Assembly: GCF_023266035.1 (NCBI RefSeq)
Contig: NZ_JAHFRY010000026.1
Coordinates: forward strand, 2,688 to 37,770
Reading direction: 5' to 3'
DNA length: 35,083 nucleotides
DNA from: Nevskia sp.
GTDB taxonomy: Bacteria > Pseudomonadota > Gammaproteobacteria > Nevskiales > Nevskiaceae
Numbering within the stretch: position 1 is the stretch's first letter; the number at the start of each line of letters is the position of its first letter. Position numbers and translations under genes: made by a program. The notes under the pieces are model-generated. The model did no database searches. It was not told the origin of the DNA and was given only the letters and a program-made list of their open reading frames with translations. Shown one piece after another: positions 16,968 through 24,944 of this stretch.

Positions 16968-18248
16968 ATGAAACTGCCAACGCCGCGTACCGGAGCCTTG
17001 CTGCTGTCCGCCTCTTCCGCGCTGCTCAATCCGGCCTGGGCGGGCAATGGCCTCAACGTCACCGGCATCGGCGCGCAATCGCTGGCAATGGGCAGTGCCG
17101 ACATCGCCGTGCCGGGCAGCACGACGGCGGTGGTGCTCAATCCGGCGAACCTGACCCAGATTCCCGGGTCACGGTTTGATGCCTCGCTCCACCCGTTCGT
17201 CACCTTCGGCTACCACCATTCGGATGATCTGAACGTCAATCAGACCACCGATCAGCCGTACGGCATGCTGCTGAATTCCAGCTATTCGACCAAGCTGTTC
17301 CGGCCCGATCTGAGCTTCGGCATCGGCATGTTCGTCGCTGGCGGTGCCGGTTCGGAATACGAGGACATGAAGACGGTGTTCGGCACCACCGACGAGTACT
17401 CCGCGATCTTCGGCGTCACCAAACTGGCCACCGGCCTCGGCTGGCAGGTCACGCCCCGCTTGAGCCTCGGCCTCGCGCTCAACGCCTCGTACGCGTCGCT
17501 CCGCCAGAAGCTCTACCCGAAGACTTCGGACGCCGCATCCGCTTTCTATGGCCTGCGGCTCGACGGTGCCGACGGCGTCAGCTACAACGGCCGCGTCGGC
17601 CTGCTGTATCAGGTGACCGACACGGTGAAGATCGGCGCCACCTATGCGACGGTCAACAAGCTCAAGCTGGAAGGCGGCGAATTGAGCGTCAACTACACCG
17701 CCATCGACCAGGGCGTTGTGCGCTATGGCGATGCCACGGTCAAGGGCTTTGCGCTGCCGGAAGACTTCGGCGTCGGCATCGCCTGGCAGGCCACGCCGAC
17801 CGTGCTGATTTCCACCGAAGTCACCTGGCTGAACTGGTCCGGCGCGGCCAACAACGTGGTGCTCGACGCGCGTGGCCCGAGCAGCACCGACGCCGCCGTG
17901 CCGGCGACCGTGCAATTGGTGCAGGCGTTGAATTTCCGCGACCAGTTCGTGTTCGCGCTGGGCATGGCCTATGACACCAGCCCGGAAACCCGCGTGATGG
18001 TGGGCATCAACCTCGCCCGCAACCCGATCCCGAACGAGAACGTCACTCCGACGATCAATCTGACCCAGGAACTGGAATTCAACGCTGGCTTCCGCCGCAT
18101 CCTGTCGAAGCACTGGGAAATCTCTTCGGCCGTGCAGTTCCAGCCCGGCAAGTCGGAAGCGGCGAACAACCCCGCCCAGCCGTTCACCAATGCTCGCGAA
18201 GGCTACGGTGTGTTCGCGATCGTGCTGGAAGTGAGCCGACGCTGGTAA
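16968..18248 (+). CDS. FadL/OmpP1-family outer-membrane transport protein
   Basis: An outer-membrane beta-barrel of the long-chain fatty acid/hydrophobic compound transporter family, 426 residues. A signal peptide ends near NPAWA (about residue 25). The mature N-terminus GNGLNVTGIGAQSLAMGSAD and the following STTAVVLNPANLTQI are the family's hatch-domain signatures. PEDFGVGIAWQ and the C-terminal strand ending SRRW fit a barrel inserted by BAM. ATG 16968 is used because AGGG (16957-16960) is seven bases upstream; TTG 16965 is also in frame. The neighbours are two SDRs in convergent orientation and, further on, the CYP153 module, so uptake of alkanes, terpenoids or fatty acids is likely; the exact substrate is not visible. 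Confidence 0.9.
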   Translation: MKLPTPRTGALLLSASSALLNPAWAGNGLNVTGIGAQSLAMGSADIAVPGSTTAVVLNPANLTQIPGSRFDASLHPFVTFGYHHSDDLNVNQTTDQPYGMLLNSSYSTKLFRPDLSFGIGMFVAGGAGSEYEDMKTVFGTTDEYSAIFGVTKLATGLGWQVTPRLSLGLALNASYASLRQKLYPKTSDAASAFYGLRLDGADGVSYNGRVGLLYQVTDTVKIGATYATVNKLKLEGGELSVNYTAIDQGVVRYGDATVKGFALPEDFGVGIAWQATPTVLISTEVTWLNWSGAANNVVLDARGPSSTDAAVPATVQLVQALNFRDQFVFALGMAYDTSPETRVMVGINLARNPIPNENVTPTINLTQELEFNAGFRRILSKHWEISSAVQFQPGKSEAANNPAQPFTNAREGYGVFAIVLEVSRRW

Positions 18249-18256
18249 GGCCCTGA

Positions 18257-18285
18257 TTCCGGGACCGATCGGATCGGTCCCGGAA
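18257..18285. terminator. Hairpin between convergent porin and SDR genes
   Basis: TTCCGGGACCGATC (18257-18270) is followed, after one base, by its inverse complement up to 18285, so about 12 bp of stem with a small loop can form. It lies eight bases after the porin stop and eight before the end of the SDR gene. No T-run on either side. It is probably a shared transcript end. Confidence 0.6.
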
Positions 18286-18293
18286 GCTGAACG

Positions 18294-19082
18294 TTACTGC
18301 GCGGTCAGACCGCCATCGATCACCAGCTCCGAGCCATTCATCCACTTGGTGGCGTCGCTTGCCAGATAGATCACCGCGTTGGCGACATCGCTGGGCTCAC
18401 CGAAGCCCATCGGATGAAGGCCCTTGATCGCCGCTTCGGCCGCTGCATAGTCTGGCGCCAGGCCAAGCTTGACGAAGTCCTGGACGAAGTTCGTGCCCAT
18501 CTGGGTATCGACGACGCCGGGGTGGATCGAATTGACCCGGATGCCGGTACCGAGTGCCGCGCACTCGATCGCCGCCGCCTTGGTCATCAGGCGCACCGCG
18601 CCCTTGGACGCGTGATAGGCGACATGCGCCGTGGTGCCGATGATGCCGGCGACCGACGACAGGTTGATCACCGAGGCACCCGGCTTCATCACCCGCAGCG
18701 CGTGCTTCATGCCGAGGAACACGCCAGTGACGTTGACCTCCATGACCCGCTTGAAGTCATCTACCTCGCACTGGGTGATCAGCGCAGCAGTCTCGATGCC
18801 TGCATTGTTGACCAGCACATGAAGGCCGCCGAGCTTGGCGACCGCTGCCGCGACGGCCTGTTCCCACTGCGCTTCGACGGTCACGTCATGGTGGAAGTAT
18901 TCGGCCTTGCCGCCGGCGGCGCGGATGCGCGCCACCGTGGCTTCACCGACAGCGTCCAGCACGTCGGTCACCAGTACCGCAGCACCGGAGGCCGCCAGCG
19001 CTTCGGCCACCGCGGCGCCGATACCGCGGGCACCGCCGCTGACCAGCGCGACCTTGCCATCCAATCGAAAGGGGTTGCTCAT
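18294..19082 (-). CDS. Short-chain dehydrogenase/reductase
   Basis: A classical SDR of 262 residues. The cofactor motif GGARGIG is at 16-22, Asp40 after the second strand favours NAD(H), NNAG is at 92-95, the catalytic Ser is near 143 and YHASK at 156-160 gives Tyr156 and Lys160. The C-terminus MNGSELVIDGGLTAQ is typical of cyclic-alcohol and hydroxysteroid dehydrogenases. It is a paralogue of the gene just upstream (19142-19909). The ATG at 19082 is preceded by TAGCGAGGAGAAGA, the same 14 bases as before that gene. The substrate is unknown; a secondary or cyclic alcohol is the best guess. Confidence 0.93.
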   Translation of the reverse strand: MSNPFRLDGKVALVSGGARGIGAAVAEALAASGAAVLVTDVLDAVGEATVARIRAAGGKAEYFHHDVTVEAQWEQAVAAAVAKLGGLHVLVNNAGIETAALITQCEVDDFKRVMEVNVTGVFLGMKHALRVMKPGASVINLSSVAGIIGTTAHVAYHASKGAVRLMTKAAAIECAALGTGIRVNSIHPGVVDTQMGTNFVQDFVKLGLAPDYAAAEAAIKGLHPMGFGEPSDVANAVIYLASDATKWMNGSELVIDGGLTAQ

Positions 19083-19141
19083 CTTTCTTCTCCTCGCTAC
19101 GCGATCGTGATTTTTGATTTTGGGAAGCTACGCACAACGGC

Positions 19142-19909
19142 TCACTGCGCCGTATAGCCGCCATCGATGACCAGCTCGGAGCCGGTCACGAACTTGGACT
19201 CGTCACTGGCCAGATACAGCACACCGTAAGCGACGTCCATGACATCGCCGACGTGGCCGATCGGATGCAGGCTGTCGAGCCCGGCACGGCCTTCGGCGAC
19301 ATCGCCGATCGACTTCAGGAAATCCTCGACCATCGGCGTCCAGATATAGCCCGGATGCACCGAATTGACGCGCACCTTGAGGCCGTTCTTGCCGCAGTGC
19401 AGGGCCGCCGATTTGGTGAAGATGCGCACGCCGCCCTTGCTGGCGTTGTAGGCCGCGAGATTCGGATCGGCGACGATGCCTTCGATCGACGCGATGTTGA
19501 TGATCGAGCCGTTCTTGCCGGTCATCACCGGAATTGCGTACTTGGTGCCGAGGAACACGGCATCGAGATTGACCGCCATGGTCTTGCGCCAATCCGCGAG
19601 CGTTGCATCCACGGCGCTGCCGGGAATCGCGATGCCGGCGTTGTTGACCAGCACATGCAGCGCGCCGAAACGTTCGACGGTGGCCGCGATCGCCGTCGGC
19701 CAGCTGGCTTCATCGGTCACGTCCTGCTGGATGAAGATCGCTTCGCCGCCCGCAGCCTTAATCGCCTTGACCACTTTCTCGCCGGCCGCGATATCGAGGT
19801 CGCTGACCACGACTTTCGCGCCCTCCTTCGCCAGCAGCAAAGCACAAGCCTCGCCGATTCCTTTCGCGCCGCCGGTGACCAAAGCCACCTTGTTACTGAC
19901 TCGCGCCAT
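19142..19909 (-). CDS. Short-chain dehydrogenase/reductase, tandem paralogue
   Basis: A classical SDR of 255 residues, first gene of a two-gene unit with 18294-19082, separated by 59 bases. GGAKGIG is at 13-19, Asp37 after the second strand suggests NAD(H), NNAG is at 89-92, Ser141 and YNASK (154-158) complete the active site. SVHPGYIWTPMVEDFL and VTGSELVIDGGYTAQ match the cyclopentanol/hydroxysteroid dehydrogenase type. The ribosome site GAGGAG is in the shared 14-base TAGCGAGGAGAAGA, suggesting the pair arose by duplication including the leader. All active-site residues are kept in both copies, so both should be active, probably on related substrates. Confidence 0.93.
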   Translation of the reverse strand: MARVSNKVALVTGGAKGIGEACALLLAKEGAKVVVSDLDIAAGEKVVKAIKAAGGEAIFIQQDVTDEASWPTAIAATVERFGALHVLVNNAGIAIPGSAVDATLADWRKTMAVNLDAVFLGTKYAIPVMTGKNGSIINIASIEGIVADPNLAAYNASKGGVRIFTKSAALHCGKNGLKVRVNSVHPGYIWTPMVEDFLKSIGDVAEGRAGLDSLHPIGHVGDVMDVAYGVLYLASDESKFVTGSELVIDGGYTAQ

Positions 19910-20101
19910 GCCGTCTTCTCCTCGCTATTGTTCTGCTGTTCTTGGGGGACTGCTGTTTGAGGGACCGACGCTAACAGGCGCTACCCGGACCTCCCCTACA
20001 CACACGGGTAGGACGGTGCGCCGCGGGCGGTATGCCTATTGCCTGTAGCGAGGGAAGGCGCATTCGCGCCGTCCACCTTCAGCATCGGGAATACCGTGTC
20101 C

Positions 20102-22033
20102 ATGAAACCTCATCGCCTGCTGGCAGCCTTGCTGCCGGCCCTGATCCTCGGTCTGAGCGGCTGCGGCAAACGGGCCGAAGCGCCCTCGCCCGCCGCCAGC
20201 GCTGCAGCACCCGCCCATGTGTTCAGCGAGGAAATCCGCACCCGCCAGCAACTGGTGCAGGTGGCGCTGGCGCGCGAGCCGGCCGATCTGATCCTGCGCG
20301 GCGCCAAGGTGCTGAACGTGGTCACCCGCGAATGGCTGCCGGCGCAGGACATCGTCATCAAGGGCTCGCGGATCGCCTGGGTCGGGCCGCAGGGCGGCTG
20401 GCCCGGCACGGCCACCGAGACCGTCGATGCCAGCGGCGAATGGGCGGTGCCCGGCTTCGGCGAATCGCACAAGCACATCGAGAGCACCTACCTGACGCCC
20501 GAATACGAAGCCGCGCTGGTGATCCCGCACGGCAACACCTGGACGGTCGAGGACAGCCACGAAATCTCCAATGTGATCGGCGACCACAACGTCGATTTCT
20601 GGCTGCGCGCCGAACGCGCCGGCAGCCCGCTGAAGATCTTCCCGTCGATCGGCTCGGCGACGCCGCCAACGGTCTACGAGCACGGCGGCGGCTACTACGG
20701 CTACCGCGAGATGTCGGCGTTCATGGAAGCGGATCAGCGGGTGATCTCGCTCGGCGAAGTGATGGACTGGCCGGCGGTCAACGATCCGAACAATGGTGCT
20801 CATCAGCGCATCTGGGAAATGATCCAGGTGACGGTCGATCACGACGGCGTTGTCGAAGGTCACGGCGGCGGGCTGGTCAAGGCCGAGGAGATCAACGCCT
20901 TCGCAGCGGCCGGTCTCGCCTCCGATCACGAAGCGCGGTTGCCGCAGGAAGCCTTCGACAAGCTGCGCCGCGGTGTCTTCATCGAATCGCGTGTCGATCT
21001 CACCCGGGTGCTGATTCCGCTGCTGCTCAAGGAAAACCTGCAGGACTGGTCGAACATCTCGGTGACCACCGACGACCGCGACGTGCTCGCCACCCAGCAG
21101 CTCGGTTCGATGGACTACAACATCCGCACCGCGATCGAAGCCGGCCTGGCGCCGGAGATCGCCTACCAGCTCGGCAGCTACAACACCGCGCGGCACTTCC
21201 ACATCGAGCATCTGGTCGGCTCGATCGCGCCCGGCCGCTACGCCGACGTGGTGCTGCTCAGCGATCCGAAGACGGTGGCGATCAGCCGCGTCTATGCCAA
21301 CGGCAAACTCGCCGGCAAGGGCACCGAGTACCAATTGCCGATCCCGAAGATCGACTACCCGGACTGGGCGCTGCAGACGATCAAGCTCGGCCGCGAGATC
21401 GGCGCTGCCGACTTCCGCATCGCGGCACCCGCCGGCCGCAAGGACGTGAACGTCGCGCTGATGGAACCGTTCTGGTTCGCGCCCGAATTCATCACCGACA
21501 CCTTGCCGGTGCAGGCCGACGGCAGCGTCGTCGCCGATCCGGCGCGCGGCATCATCAAGGTCGCCTTGGTCGACCGCTACCACGATACCGGGGCGGTCTC
21601 GAAGATGTTCTGGCGCAACGTCGGGCCGAAGACGCCGGGCGCCGCGCTGGCCAGCTCGCAGTCGCACGATCTGCACAACATCTGGGTCGCCGGCAACGAC
21701 GATGCCGCGATGGCGCTCGCCGTCAACACCATCGCCGGCATGCATGGCGGCTGGGCGCTGGTCAGCGAAGGCAAGGTCGTCGCCAAGGTGCAGCTCGACA
21801 TCGGCGGGCTGATGACGGCGCGGCCGGTCAACGAAGTCGCTGCCGAGATGGAACACCTGCATCAGGCCGCCGATGCCATGGACTGGATCAACAACCCCGG
21901 CCTGCCGGACCGCATGCGCTTCGCTTTCCTGACCGCCTCACCGTGGAAATGGCAGCTGGTCGCGCCCTATGACGGCAACCCGGGCGGCTTCGTCAATGTG
22001 GTCACCGGCGAGACCCATGCGGTGATCTGGTAG
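20102..22033 (+). CDS. Lipoprotein amidohydrolase of the adenine deaminase family
   Basis: A 643-residue amidohydrolase. The body follows adenine deaminase (Ade) from end to end: PGFGESHKHIES with metal ligands His123 and His125, PHGNTWTVEDSHEISNVIG, GEVMDWP with Glu219, VEGHGGGL, AAGLASDHE with His276, TTDDRD, and GSIAPGRYADVVLL. Family members deaminate adenine to hypoxanthine and ammonia with a binuclear metal centre. Unusually, residues 1-21 are a lipoprotein signal with lipobox LSGC (Cys21), followed by an Ala/Pro-rich linker, so the enzyme should be membrane-anchored outside the cytoplasm. Substrate may differ from adenine. ATG 20102 has GGGA 11 bases upstream; GTG 20096 is an alternative. 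The HupE/UreJ-like gene follows after six bases. Confidence 0.85.
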   Translation: MKPHRLLAALLPALILGLSGCGKRAEAPSPAASAAAPAHVFSEEIRTRQQLVQVALAREPADLILRGAKVLNVVTREWLPAQDIVIKGSRIAWVGPQGGWPGTATETVDASGEWAVPGFGESHKHIESTYLTPEYEAALVIPHGNTWTVEDSHEISNVIGDHNVDFWLRAERAGSPLKIFPSIGSATPPTVYEHGGGYYGYREMSAFMEADQRVISLGEVMDWPAVNDPNNGAHQRIWEMIQVTVDHDGVVEGHGGGLVKAEEINAFAAAGLASDHEARLPQEAFDKLRRGVFIESRVDLTRVLIPLLLKENLQDWSNISVTTDDRDVLATQQLGSMDYNIRTAIEAGLAPEIAYQLGSYNTARHFHIEHLVGSIAPGRYADVVLLSDPKTVAISRVYANGKLAGKGTEYQLPIPKIDYPDWALQTIKLGREIGAADFRIAAPAGRKDVNVALMEPFWFAPEFITDTLPVQADGSVVADPARGIIKVALVDRYHDTGAVSKMFWRNVGPKTPGAALASSQSHDLHNIWVAGNDDAAMALAVNTIAGMHGGWALVSEGKVVAKVQLDIGGLMTARPVNEVAAEMEHLHQAADAMDWINNPGLPDRMRFAFLTASPWKWQLVAPYDGNPGGFVNVVTGETHAVIW

Positions 22034-22039
22034 CCGGCG

Positions 22040-23179
22040 ATGCGCGCCGTTGCGCACCTGTCCGCGGCGTTGCTGCTATGGCTGATCAGCACGTCGCTGC
22101 AGGCGCATCTGCTTAACATGACGCGCGTGCAGGTGAACCTGGGTGCCGACGGCAGCATCGTCGTCGACCTGTCGCTGGACCTGACTCGCGCAGCCGGCGG
22201 TGGCGCGGCCTACTACCAGTTCAGTCGTGCCGCCACGCCGCTGAACGATGCCGCGCTCGCGCCGCTGCTGAGCAAGCTGACGCAGGCCATCGAGGTACGG
22301 CTGGATGCTGCGGCGATTCCGCTGCAAGTCAGCGAAGTGCAGCTGCCGGCCGCTTTGCCCGAAGCCGAATTCCTTAGTCCGGTCGCCTGGCCGATGACGG
22401 AGATTCAGCTGCGCGGCCAACTGCCCACCAATGCCGGCAACGGCGCGCTGCAACTGAGCTTCGATCCCACGTTCGCGTTCGAGGAACCGATCGCGCTGAC
22501 CCTGCAGCGGCCGGACAACGGCGGCCGCATGACTCGCTGGCTGGTCGCCGGCCAGTTGAGCCCGCTGTTCCCACTGAGTGCCGCGTCGATCGCGGCCGTA
22601 TCGGAGCCAGAGCCAACATGGCAGACGCTGGCGCGTTACCTGCGCTTCGGCTTCCTGCACATCATCCCGCGCGGTCTCGATCACCTGCTGTTCGTGGTCG
22701 GGCTTTACCTGGGCACGCGCAAGCTGCGCAGCCTGCTGGTGCTGGTGACCACCTTCACCGTCGCCCACTCGCTGACCTTGATTCTGGCCAGCTTCGGCGC
22801 GCTGCGAGTTCCAGCGTCGGTGGTCGAGCCGCTGATCGCGCTGTCGATTGCCTGGATCGGCATCGAGAATCTGCGTGCCGGTGGTGATCGCGCCACCCGC
22901 AGTCGCGTGCTCATGGTCTTCGCCTTCGGCCTGCTGCACGGCCTAGGCTTCGCCGCCGCGCTCAAGGAACTAGGCTTGCCACCGTCGAACTTTCTCGGCG
23001 CGCTGCTCAGCTTCAATGTCGGCGTCGAACTCGGTCAGCTGACCGTGATCGCGCTGGCCTTGCTGCTGACCTTCCGCTGGCGGCGGCATGCGTCCTGGCG
23101 GCGCTGGATCGTGATGCCGGGGTCGTTGGCGATCACGCTGCTGGCGCTGATCTGGGCGGGACAGCGCCTGCTGGCTTGA
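22040..23179 (+). CDS. HupE/UreJ-like membrane protein with an N-terminal periplasmic domain
   Basis: A 379-residue protein. It has a signal sequence (1-22, ending LQA), a periplasmic beta-rich domain to about 195 and then about six membrane helices. HIIPRGLDHLLF, TTFTVAHSLTL, GLLHGLGFAAAL and SFNVGVELGQL are the conserved His/Asp/Asn motifs of the HupE/UreJ_2 family. HupE and UreJ relatives are linked to nickel or other metal transport; the function of this extended subgroup is not established. It starts six bases after the lipoprotein deaminase stop, so they form an operon. A role in supplying metal to that exported metalloenzyme is a possible but unproven link. Confidence 0.85.
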   Translation: MRAVAHLSAALLLWLISTSLQAHLLNMTRVQVNLGADGSIVVDLSLDLTRAAGGGAAYYQFSRAATPLNDAALAPLLSKLTQAIEVRLDAAAIPLQVSEVQLPAALPEAEFLSPVAWPMTEIQLRGQLPTNAGNGALQLSFDPTFAFEEPIALTLQRPDNGGRMTRWLVAGQLSPLFPLSAASIAAVSEPEPTWQTLARYLRFGFLHIIPRGLDHLLFVVGLYLGTRKLRSLLVLVTTFTVAHSLTLILASFGALRVPASVVEPLIALSIAWIGIENLRAGGDRATRSRVLMVFAFGLLHGLGFAAALKELGLPPSNFLGALLSFNVGVELGQLTVIALALLLTFRWRRHASWRRWIVMPGSLAITLLALIWAGQRLLA

Positions 23180-23186
23180 CCGCCGC

Positions 23187-23373
23187 TCAGCCGGCGCGGC
23201 GCAGGGCGGCGATGTGCGCCATGGGGTCGGCGATCAGGCAATCCTCGAATGTCTTCGCCGAAGCAAGGGGCGCAGTGGCCGGATCATGCGTCGGGCTCAT
23301 CGAGATCACGTCCAGTGGCCAACGCACCGGCTCGATAAACAGGCTCCAGTCGCGCTCGAACCACAGCACCCGC
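23187..23373 (-). pseudogene. malQ remnant with internal deletion
   Basis: A short reading frame that copies part of the 4-alpha-glucanotransferase gene at 26417-28495. Positions 23275-23373 match 26826-26924 with about 12 differences in 99 bases by eye, without gaps. The translation gives LWFERDWSLFIEPVRWPLDV and then SMSPTHDP, matching MalQ around residues 527-554. It then jumps to FEDCLIADPMAHIAALRRAG and a stop. That resembles the C-terminal end of other MalQ proteins, so about 100 codons are missing between. The start, the catalytic Asp455 and Glu503 regions and most of the gene are absent, so it cannot be functional. It lies in the gap between the HupE-like and AraC genes. Confidence 0.75.
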
Positions 23374-23450
23374 TTCCGCGAGGAACTGAACCTGCGCGCA
23401 TCAGCTAGCGTCCTCGTACCTGCGCGATCCGCGCCTGATGGTCGCGATGC

Positions 23451-24452
23451 CTATCGCGCGGAAGCCTCGGACGAACTCCGGCGGAAGACACCGGGCGACA
23501 CCCCGGTCCACCGCTTGAAGGCGTGCGAAAAGTTGGCCAGATCGCTGTAGCCGAGCATGTCCGCAATCGATTCGAGCGACAGCGACCGGTCGGCGAGCAG
23601 GAGCATGGCGCGGTGCTGAAACACGGATTCACGGAGCGCGCGAAAGCTTGTGCCGGCTTCGGCGAGGCGACGCTTCAGCGTGCTCACCGACAGGTGCAGC
23701 GTCGGGGCGGCCTCTTCGATGGAGATCAGGCTCCGATGGGTGTCCAGCAGTCTGCGTAGTCGCTCGGTGATGTCGTCGCCGATACCAAGAGTCGCCATCC
23801 GCGCCTGTAATCCGGCCAACTCTGTCTGGTAGGCGATCGGATCGGCGAAGCGGCAGGCGGCCTGCAGCGTGGCGCGGGATACGACGATCTGGTGGCGCGG
23901 CGCATTAAAGCGAAAGCCGTCGGTGCCGCCGGCCGGTTGCTGCTGAAAGCCGGCCGGCCGTGGCCAGGCAATGTCGATGGCAAGGCCGTGTGGCTGGTCT
24001 GACAGCAGTTGCAGCAGGCGGTTGATCGCTGCCGCGCAGTAAAAGACCAGGAAGCGGTCGAGCACCGGATCGCTGGATGCGGCCGTCAGCACGACGGCGG
24101 TATCGGTGTCGCGCTCCACCAGGCGCGCGGACAGGCTGTTGGAGAGCAGTGGCAGGAAGGCGAGCAGGCGCATGACCTCCTGGATCGTCGCGGCACTGAC
24201 CAGCGACAGGCTCAACGGCGAGTACGAGGTGAGCCGCGCCTGCTCGCCGGCGGCATGGCCGAGCAGGGCGGCCTGATCGGCGTCGAGCGCCGGGAACACC
24301 TCGCGGAACCAGCGCAGCGGCGTCTGCACGCCCTGCCGCACCATCGCCGTCAGCTCGCAGCCTTCGCGCTGCATCAGCGCGTGAAAGCGCGCGATCGCGT
24401 CGGCGTCGAGCACCGGCGAATCGAGCAGCTGCGCAAGGATATGCGCCGTCAT
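23451..24452 (-). CDS. AraC-family transcriptional regulator, divergent from the P450 operon
   Basis: A 333-residue regulator with an N-terminal arabinose-binding-like effector domain (YSPLSLSLVSAATIQEVMRL belongs to it) and a C-terminal AraC double helix-turn-helix. The latter contains HLSVSTLKRRLAEAGTSFRAL and ADMLGYSDLANFSHAFKRW. The start MTAHILAQLL at 24452 is preferred as it fits the family's N-terminus and leaves 140 bases for a divergent promoter; an in-frame ATG at 24524 would add 24 residues and has no ribosome site. AraC proteins of this class often activate hydrocarbon-degradation genes, so it probably controls the ferredoxin-CYP153 operon that starts on the other strand. The effector, perhaps an alkane or alkanol, is inference. 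Confidence 0.9.
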   Translation of the reverse strand: MTAHILAQLLDSPVLDADAIARFHALMQREGCELTAMVRQGVQTPLRWFREVFPALDADQAALLGHAAGEQARLTSYSPLSLSLVSAATIQEVMRLLAFLPLLSNSLSARLVERDTDTAVVLTAASSDPVLDRFLVFYCAAAINRLLQLLSDQPHGLAIDIAWPRPAGFQQQPAGGTDGFRFNAPRHQIVVSRATLQAACRFADPIAYQTELAGLQARMATLGIGDDITERLRRLLDTHRSLISIEEAAPTLHLSVSTLKRRLAEAGTSFRALRESVFQHRAMLLLADRSLSLESIADMLGYSDLANFSHAFKRWTGVSPGVFRRSSSEASAR

Positions 24453-24549
24453 CTGCGGCTCACGATAGGGAATGGCGATACGCAACTGAGCTGTTCTCAC
24501 AATTTTATGGCACACCCGGAACATAGGCCAGGCAGCGCCCCGGGCACAA

Positions 24550-24586
24550 GATAGGTGGACCCAAAGGCCCGCGAGGGCCGCCTATC
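24550..24586 (+). promoter_or_regulatory. Two-stem hairpin just before the ferredoxin start
   Basis: GATAGG (24550-24555) pairs with CCTATC (24581-24586), and inside it GGCCC (24566-24570) pairs with GGGCC (24575-24579) over a GCGA tetraloop. The right arm ends at the first base of the AGGAG ribosome site. If transcribed, the structure would lie in the leader of the ferredoxin-P450 mRNA and could influence translation. It could also be a DNA operator of the AraC protein. Confidence 0.45.
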
Positions 24587-24592
24587 AGGAGC

Positions 24593-24922
24593 ATGCAGCA
24601 CGTGGCCATCATCCGATTCGCGCAGCACACCGGCACCACTCGGGATGTGCCGCTGACCGAGGGAAGCAACTTGATGGATCTGGCACGGGCCAATGCGGTG
24701 CCGGGCATTGATGGCGACTGCGGCGGCAGCTGCGCCTGCGGCACCTGCCACGTGATCGTCGATGCCGCCTGGGCCGCACGGCTGGCACCGGCCAACGCCG
24801 AGGAGGAACGCATGCTGTCGATGGCGGTCGACCGCCAGCCGCATTCGCGTCTGGCCTGCCAGATCATCGCCACGGCAGCCCTCGACGGCCTGCGCCTGCA
24901 AGTTCCCGAACATCAGTTCTGA
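24593..24922 (+). CDS. [2Fe-2S] ferredoxin, adrenodoxin/putidaredoxin type
   Basis: A 109-residue electron carrier. The cluster ligands are Cys43, Cys49, Cys52 (CGGSCACGTC, the Cx5Cx2C pattern) and Cys89 (RLACQI), with PGIDGDCGG before them; Cys47 is an extra cysteine. This type hands electrons to class I bacterial P450s, and the CYP153-like gene starts 22 bases downstream, so it is the natural partner. AGGAG at 24587-24591 lies only one base before ATG 24593, too close for normal use. GTG 24602 (VAIIRFAQ) sits ten bases after it and may be the true start. No ferredoxin reductase gene was found in the window. Confidence 0.93.
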   Translation: MQHVAIIRFAQHTGTTRDVPLTEGSNLMDLARANAVPGIDGDCGGSCACGTCHVIVDAAWAARLAPANAEEERMLSMAVDRQPHSRLACQIIATAALDGLRLQVPEHQF

Positions 24923-24944
24923 GCCCACCACCGGAGCGCGCGCC

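Noticed and set aside
20036-21862. A 608-codon minus-strand frame
   Set aside because: It is antisense to the adenine-deaminase homologue, whose catalytic motifs prove the plus-strand frame.
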